Source of the DNA: Amyelois transitella
Taxonomy: Eukaryota > Arthropoda > Insecta > Lepidoptera > Pyralidae
Assembly (NCBI RefSeq): GCF_032362555.1
Contig: NC_083535.1
Coordinates: 8,804,001-8,868,000, forward strand
Length of the DNA: 64,000 nt
Reading direction: 5' to 3'
Part shown: positions 51,421 through 64,000 of the stretch, one piece after another
Numbering within the stretch: the stretch's first letter is position 1
Layout of the letters: the number at the start of each line of letters is the position of its first letter
The notes under the pieces: generated by a model
Database searches by the model: none
What the model was told of the DNA's origin: nothing
The model's input: the letters and a program-made list of their open reading frames with translations, nothing else
Program-made: the position numbers and the translations under genes

Positions 51421-52742
51421 TTCTATTGACCCTAAAAAGACCCCTTACAATATTTTTTCTTAAATATCTTCAATGTACAGACAATGTTCAGTTACAGTTT
51501 TATTATATGTATGGATTCCGAAGTTAGAGACGTAATGTTCAACAACAATACTTTTCGCCAAATAGGCCTATCAAGGGTGGCTCTGTATCTACCTGCCAGG
51601 TAAAATACAGGATTTATTCCACACCAAGGAACTCGTAAAATAATTTGTATTCACAAATATTGTTATTTTCATTGTGTTTTTGTTTGATAAAACTCCGAAA
51701 TGCTTACAACCTTTTAGTAAAGCTATTATGAAAATTTTATAACGAGCTTTTGCTCGCGTAAAAAGGAGATACGTCCTTCTCGGTACTCTACACTATATGA
51801 ATGAAAATTTTCAAGAATATCGGTTCTTTCTTTCTGACGTTAAATACGACCAATAAACACACGCACATACTCTCACATTTTTATATGCTGTTGCCCACGA
51901 CTTTGTCCATTTTAAATCTTACTAACAATATTACCGCCAAGTTACTGAAAATCAGTAGATTTAGCATTTAAAATCTTAGTAGGAAATGGGATAGAACTGA
52001 TAATTCCAGTAAGTTAACTAGTAAAGTCTATGTAATCTGCTCACCGGACTGATTAAGTGAAATCCTTTGGGGGAAGCCGCGTATCACCTGACCGCACGGT
52101 TGTCAACGAGAGATGACTAAAGATCTTGATGACAGCTGTGTCCGTACTAACAATGACGTGTCAGTGTAACTATTGCAGTTTACGGAGGCACGTGACTTAG
52201 GTACTTGTATGAAGGGAATAATATTATTAATTATAGCACGCACCTTACCAGAACACGTTATTCAAAATCAACGAATCTGGGGATCGAACCCGTTCGATCG
52301 AATCTTGGTAAACCGTCGCGTACGACGCGATATAACCACGTCAATAAATCGTGCATTTGGCTAATTACTGTGAATTTGCAAATAAATTGGTAGTCCATCG
52401 AACCTCGCAATACAGTTAAATTACTTTTAAACTTTAAACATTATTATCGAATGACTATTTTTTCTCGAGTACCTATATGTAGCCCGACTATTCTGTCTTT
52501 GGTAAGACCTGAATAATCGGGGAAGTTCTGATGAAAGTTGCATGTGGAAATAAGTGAATGAACTACAATTAATTTGCATTGAACTTTGATTGTGAAGAGA
52601 TATGCAACCTACCGCTCCAAGAAATAGGATGTGTCAGGCAATTTAATTGACTACATACTTAGAATTTCGTTAATTTCAAAAAGAAAACAAATTAAAAACC
52701 GTTGGTACAACCCTGTCGATAAACGGCCATTACATGATTCTG
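51421..52742. other. Intergenic stretch
   Basis: No gene recognised. At 52274-52290 'ggggatcgaacccg' resembles an inverted pol III B box, but no tRNA fold or A box could be traced, so it is not called. Open frames at 52173-52393 overlap this repeat-like block. Confidence 0.4.
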
Positions 52743-52951
52743 TGCCGTGTGGTTCCCAGCAATTTAGAATAATATCACTCCATTTTTTTCCATACGTACC
52801 GTAAAAGGTAACATTCATTAAAAGGCTTATAAACTTGAGATTCTTCTTGTAGGCGATGTAATTACAACCTGTCACTATTTTAATCTCAATTCCATCACTA
52901 ATACAGCTTTACGTGGCTTTTCAGATAAAGCGTGACTATATGTAAATGAAT
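52743..52951 (+). repeat. SINE-like family A, diverged copy
   Basis: It begins 'tgccgtgtggttcccagcaa' and contains 'ccgtaaaaggtaacattc', 'acttgagattcttcttgt', 'gcgatgtaattacaacctgt' and the tail 'cgtgactatatgtaaatgaatg'. More diverged than 1451-1712. Confidence 0.7.
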
Positions 52952-55900
52952 GTACATTTTATTAGTCATTTTCCTGTTTTCAGTTCCATTTTCAACTGCT
53001 TTAAAGCTCAGTATTCTCTACAGAGAGCAAATAATTACATGCTGTGAAGTGACTCTTAGGTTACCTGACCTTTAGCCCCGGAGCATACTCACGGAGGGTC
53101 CAACTGAGAACACGCAAAGATGAGAGACATTTTTTAATTGTTAGTTGATTGCCTTACAGTATCCCTCCATTAGAATTTGCAGTGAATCTGCAACTCCGTA
53201 TTTGTAATCTGTTCATCAATTGAAATTTATGTATATATTATATACCTTTACATTGACAGAAATAATATAATTGAATCAAGTCGTTCAGCTTTGCTTATGC
53301 CCAGATGCACCCGTTTTTATTAATTAATTTAAACCAATAAAACAACAATCGGTACAGATCATATAATTTATTGGATCACAGAACTAAATTTCGTACAATG
53401 TAACTACTTGTTTAAAGTTATTCAGTTTGAGCAACATTATTAACACATCAATACCATAAAGTTCGAGGAAGATTGGGAAAGTATACATTAAACTTAATTA
53501 GTTATATAAACATCGCAATAATGAAACTAATATTTCATAACATACATCGTATAAATTCTATACATCTAAAAATTATAAAATTGAAACATCAATTCACCTT
53601 CAGTCTCAAAATTATAGGAAAAAGTAATTTTTAGAATATATTTTATTGCTAATTTATTTAAGGAATAAAGCCTCATATCCGATAGAAAACAGTTGATGCT
53701 ATCACGACATCGCTCATGTAAGTTATAATCAAGATGTGTTGTGGAAGAAAGTACTCGTTAAAAAAATTCCCAAAAATATGACACTAATAAAACTGTAACA
53801 AAGTTATAAATGTGTCGTAGCACGAAGTTACATTTGTCATTATATTCACATAGTAAGCATTCAAACACTTTTGTCCATTTACAACGTATCGACATCTACT
53901 CAGAAGACAATATGCCGAGCTTCGCGGTCCAAGTTTCGCTTTGAACGCATTAAGCGAGTTACACTTATGACAATCGCAATACTATCTGAGATAATATGAT
54001 ATGTTGCCGGCGTTACTACTGGATACGAGGCTGAAGATATTATTGCAACGAAACAAGGCTCAGCGTACGTTCTAGCACACGCAAAGCTCTAAGCTCTGCA
54101 AACAGCACATTTCAAAGAGCTTCAGATAAAAGTACAGTAATATAGTTTAGTAGTGCACAGCTTATTTATAGACAGGGAAAAATGTTAGATAAAAAAGAAA
54201 TAAAGATACCACAGACTCGCACTTGATATTTTTCTAATAAAGTAATTTATTACTTTCCGTGAAAAGCACATTCAAATAGCTTTATTTTAACTAAATTCAT
54301 ATCAACATTTCATACAAATTGCAACGATAGTATTGACATTATTTTTTAATTTGTCGTTGGCAATAGTAAATAAGTAAAATCATAAAAATTTTATGACAAA
54401 AACTTTCTCGCTTTTTTGACCGTAGTTCTTAATTTTTTTTGTACTAAGTATTCTGAAACATTTACACATACACGAGTCATCTTCATAAACATTCGTCACG
54501 GAAGAGTATATATATTACTTCATTAGTTAATTAGTTTTCTGAGAAACAGGCGCCATATTTTTAACATGGACGGTGTATCGTTATACAATATAAAATTAAC
54601 TTCAAAAATTATTTTGTCAACGTATTTGCATATATCTTGGTGAGAAAGTTATTATATTATTAAACAAATAAATTTATCGGCCTATTATTAAAATTTTGAC
54701 ATTTATCATATATGTATAAAGTCACATAAATATTGCGAGTGGTATTTTATGTAATATCTGAAAAACATCAAAGTTTACAGATGTCAAGATTGAAAGAGAT
54801 TGTTTAAATAGAAATAAACACGGAAAATGTGTTGTGAATAAAAATGTTCATTAGGTGCAACCATATAAGAAGTTAAGTCAAGTTGACATCACACAATACG
54901 TTTGTATAGTAATTAAGAATTTATACAGAATTAATCAAAATAAAACTGGCTTTACGATAATAAAATTAATCTTACTTAGGTTCCAAGTTAATTATATTTT
55001 AAGAATTCTCTTTTTCACTTTAATATCAAATATAATTACATTTTGTACTCCTTCACTTTTTAAATAGGTTTCATGTTTTGTTACAATCATAACAACTTTG
55101 ATATGGAAAAACTCTGTAATTTTGTAAATAGAAAAATTACAAGATCATTGCAACATCACTGTAACGTTCATCAAATATATATTATTTTCATTAATAAAAT
55201 ACTACAACTGAAACATGTAACGCATAAAATATGTGAGTCACAAAATGAAATAATAACTATATTTAAATTCTAACCTACTATGAAGCATGAGCGACAAAAT
55301 TCTATCAATTTTAATACATACACCTCTGAATTAAATCACATCTTCAATCTCCATAGAACCCTTGTTAAAAACTATACTTATCATAAAGTTTAATTCGAAG
55401 GTTATGTAATAAAATTATTACCTAATAATAATATTGACAGTCATCAATTTGGCACTAACTCATAGAATGCGCGTTGGAATGCGCAACAAAACAATGAAAA
55501 TATCTAACAACAATTTTATTTATATTTGGTTTTGTATCATTGTTTATCTCACCTTAAATCTACTACGTCCATGTGCTTTTTGCAGACCCAACAATTTATA
55601 GCAAAATAATGTTTTATTTTTCAACTTCACATTATTTAGAAGGCATCTGATAGGTAGACACGACGATTGACATTATAAGTACACCTTTATTTTACACGAT
55701 GCCATCAATGATAAAACATTTATTTTTTACATTATGTATCTTATTATTGCGTGTTAAAATTAAAATTATTTTTAAATCTATTTTGAAATTATACGCTTTT
55801 TAACTTGAAATCATTAATGTCAATAAACTTTATCTAATTCCTATAGTGTCTTAATTCGTCTAAACTTTACTCCCACAATATACTAGACTTTATTTAAATG

Positions 55901-58900
55901 TGATTTAGAATTTGGTTTCACGTGTAAAGTTTACGAGCAATACGCGTTTACTTCCCTCAAAATATTTTAGCACTTACAAGTTTAATCGATTCTTTGAAAG
56001 TAAGACAAGAGTCTTTCAATTTTTTCGAATAAATATTTTGGTCTTATTTAACTTTGATTATAAACAGATTGGTTATGATATTATTTAAAAAGTTTGAAGC
56101 AGACAAACTCGTGTTGCCCGTTCCTTCTCACGCTATGCTACGCTACTTCCTTACTACCTAGGTGCAATATAATGCAAATTTTCATCTTACACACTTATTC
56201 CTTTTCACTATGTACATTAATTAATTCATAGGTGTTTCTTTCTCTGTGTCACTCATTTAACCATAATTTTCCACCTTATCAACTTTGGTTGTTACATGTA
56301 ATCTTAGAATAACAATAATTATAATCTTCTAGGGTACAAATTCAACATGTTTTTTGTAATAGTAAATTATTGATATATTTTTTATAGTTTTATTGTTCTG
56401 TGTTGTACATTAAACAAAATTAGGCAGTAATAAAGGTGTAGCTCTGTGAGCTTAATGATAAAATAATGATTTAGAGCAAAGTTATTTTTGATAACATCGG
56501 AGAAACTTAACTTTTATTGGTTAAAAAAAGTTGTTTTTTTTTTTGCAATATTACATTCAAATAGAAAAAAATATTTTATCTAATTTAATATAATTCTGCT
56601 TATTATGAAAACTGCGATATTTGGTGTCAATAAATTATCCAATGTCGAGAACGGCAGAGTTTTAATTATAAACCTAACATAGGTATATATTAATGGGAGA
56701 TAAAATAGATAGCCGTTACTAACAGTTATGTAGGCCTTGCACTACACAATGCGAACCCTCGACATTCCGCAAAGCTCAATCGAATTGTAAAGCCATTCGC
56801 GCGGCGTATTTCCACATCGCGACTTTGTGATGGCTACTCGTAGACTGAGCGGCATTATCTAAAACTACTGACGTTGGGAATTTAACTCGAAATGCGACAA
56901 TGAATCGTGGTTCTACGATAAAACATTTACTTTCATCGACAACCAAAAGTAAATGTTAATAAGGTAAGTTAAAAACTAATTGGGATACTAATATACCTAT
57001 ACTTTCTTATATAACAAAAAAATAACACGGCCGAGTTTGAACGATGTTAATTTAAGAAAATATTTTAGGTACTTATGTACTTGCAAACTAAAGTGCCTAA
57101 ATAATAAGTTAAAAACTGTATCAAAGTCCGTTGCGTTAAAAATAAGAAAGCTTAGAAACAAAACGATGGAGAGTAGGTAACTTTGTTTTATGCGTTTATA
57201 GTGAGGGACACATATATTGGAAATGTAAAACAAATTCACTTCATTTAAAATAAATTGGGCGATGTATGTTATTTCGGAGGTAAGCGTTGAAATCTACGTC
57301 ATAGTTTAATAACTTCTGCGGGTATTATCGTTATTCTAAGTGTTTTAAACGTACTTTCGTTAACTTTTTTCTAACTTTAGTTTATCTATTCATTGCACCC
57401 CCTGCCAGTTACATTAATTGATCCTTCTTTTATTAAAAAAAAGGACTTAAATAAATTATTAAAGTTAATTAAATTGAGCAAATTAAAAATCCAGTCAACT
57501 GCGTTTCAATATTCACACCGGGCTCGATTTTTCTTTCGAAATTATAGTAATTATTTACGATTTATGCTTGTACTTATAATGTCGTAAGGCATTATTGCTT
57601 ACCAAATTTCGTGATTTAAGATCAACGGGAAGTATTGATTTCAAGGCTCTTATAAAATCACAAAATACTTATGCGACACAAACAGTCATCTCACATAGCT
57701 ACGGTATCTAAGAGGAGAATTACGTCCTTTCCTCTAACCCTAAAAAGTAATTTCAATAAAATAATAGGGTAAAAATATTCATATTCTAGTTTCGGATATA
57801 CCTTAAATACATAATTAAAATAAAGGTAATCAATAAAAAACAATTAATTAAGTTTCTCCTGCTTGTACATGTATAAAAAGAAATGATAATAATACAGTCA
57901 CAATATAATATTTAATTTTGACATCAAGTGTATGTAGATGCTTTTGACCGCTGTAATTTATTTGTATTATTAAGGAGCAAAATTATTCTTAAAAATAAAG
58001 GAAAAAGTATTTAAAACGTTATAATCACGAATAATGAGGAATTATAGAAATCCTCGTAAAAATAGCACTGCAAAAATTGGTCACCTTACTTATCAATGAA
58101 CTGTAAAAAAGGAGTTGAATGACACGAGTTTTACACAGTCTTACGCTACTGGTAAAAATAAATATAGTCACAGCACTATTAATAAACCTATTTGTCATTA
58201 TATCGAATCACGTAAATTTTACTTGCAATAGATTAAATTATTGCGCTTAATATAGATATATCGTATTATTACCAGTATAAATTTATTTATTGACTTCTCT
58301 ATATTTATCAAAGATTTTGTCACCATCTAGTTGCGTAACTTACTTTTAAATTATTTAACAATGTCGATATCTTTCTATTTTTCAACTGAATATTTATCTT
58401 TCTATACATTTGTGTGAACAAATTCTTCAAAGCACAAGGCTTTGACCGGTATCATGGCTTATTCAATACAATTTCATATATATGTATATATTACGAGTAT
58501 TGATACATATAAATTTAAACTACATAGAAAAAGTGTTCTGTGCACGAAAATTGAATACTGAAGTGTTTGACCAGTGTATATTTTGTTAAATTGAACAGAA
58601 TTACATATTTAAACTAGAACAATCGTATTTAGAATATCCTAGTCGTATAAATAAATGTATATATTTACATTTCTCCTTAAGTTTACTCATCTCATCTAAA
58701 TCTCAAAGATCTCTTCTCATTTATTATTTTTTAATTCTCTTCATATCGATTGAAAACTAAGCAGATAACTCCAAAATGACAGTTAATGCAAGAGGCACTA
58801 TTTTAGGACTACCATGATTTCCTTAATGGAGTAATAACATGATCACTTAATTATATGACCTGTATACGTAAGATTCAAATATTAACAAATTTGAATCTTA

Positions 58901-59526
58901 TTGGACTATTTTATTGTAATAAGTGGAACTTCGTGTATTTCTAAGTTGCCATAAAATTTTCACTAATTATAACGTTACCCGCGAAGCAGGCGATTATTCT
59001 ATCTGGAAAACAAAACAATTGGCTTTGATCTACAACATCAATCTGTGTTCCTTGTCGCAAATATTATTTACCAATGAGAAAATACTATGAAAATAACTAA
59101 AAGTCTATATTAAACATTTTGCTATATTTTTTAATTCTAATTATGTTTTTACATCAAATATAATTTGAAATATAAAGAGGTAACTCAAAATGTACCCCAA
59201 CTTTAGAGTACAAATAACATTAAAAAAATTCTTAGGAATACCTTAAATTTACTGTAAGGATCGACACATATTTTTGAACTGTATTATTTGTTTATATGAG
59301 AATATTCTAAGAGTTCAATATTTTAAGTGCCACTTACTATTTATAACCTATACTATATTTTTATTGTGATTCTTCCTATTTTAGTATTAGTGCTATGTAA
59401 TTATATAGGTATGTCAAGATAAAAAGCACTTTACTCAGGTATGTAGAGCTGATAATGAGCACCCTAATTTAAGAGTTGGGAAGTGCAAATGAAGAAATTG
59501 AGATCGATATCGATAAAAATCCAGAC
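52952..59526. other. A+T-rich region downstream of Rdl
   Basis: No exon could be supported on either strand, and unlike the rest of the window I see no recognisable repeat family. Because Rdl is on the minus strand and ends at 59527, part of this may be a long 3' untranslated region or may hold regulatory DNA. That is inference; no clear polyadenylation signal can be preferred among many A+T-rich matches. Confidence 0.4.

Positions 59527-64000
<4,474 letters not shown>

Noticed and set aside
52274-52290. B-box-like 'ggggatcgaacccg' as a tRNA gene
   Set aside because: No acceptor stem, A box or anticodon arm could be traced around it.

Overview
The window reads as nuclear DNA of a lepidopteran insect (moth or butterfly). 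It is very A+T-rich. It carries spliced insect genes with GT-AG introns, several SINE-like and LINE-like repeat families that I recognise as typical of moths, and a Helitron remnant. There is no sign of operons, ribosome binding sites, CRISPR or prokaryotic structure. Gene models below were assembled by hand from splice junctions that keep frame and match known protein families; no alignment was run.

Layout: (1) 1997-5773, minus strand: the C-terminal three quarters of an O-GlcNAc transferase-like gene (TPR repeats plus GT41 catalytic region) that looks divergent for an insect OGT. A GC-rich block at about 6664-7265 lies just upstream and may hold its 5' end. (2) 10882-22305, minus: a complete ten-exon tryptophan hydroxylase (528 codons), the rate-limiting enzyme of serotonin synthesis. 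Its second exon lies at the edge of a degenerate tandem array. (3) 28041-36676, plus: a complete eight-exon JIP1/Aplip1 scaffold (434 codons) with SH3 and PTB domains and a kinesin-light-chain-binding type C-terminus. It has a CpG-rich promoter with two NRF-1-like palindromes, and a mobile-element-like structure with a 111-bp tandem repeat in intron 2. (4) 36.9-46.5 kb: gene-poor and repeat-bearing. (5) 46552-47802, plus: a two-exon gene for a 34-residue secreted peptide with a good TATA box. (6) 48958-51420: repeats, dominated by a roughly 745-bp inverted duplication of a Helitron helicase fragment. (7) 59527-62850, minus: the 3' seven exons of an RDL-type GABA-gated chloride channel subunit, with serine at the pore 2' position linked to cyclodiene and fipronil insensitivity. 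Its 5' exons lie beyond the right edge.

Three of the genes act in the nervous system (serotonin synthesis, axonal transport scaffold, inhibitory GABA receptor), but nothing in the sequence shows that they are co-regulated. The best candidates for something undescribed are the tiny secreted peptide, the divergent OGT-like gene, the Trh exon embedded in a tandem array, and the Helitron palindrome with its 12-bp flanking direct repeats.
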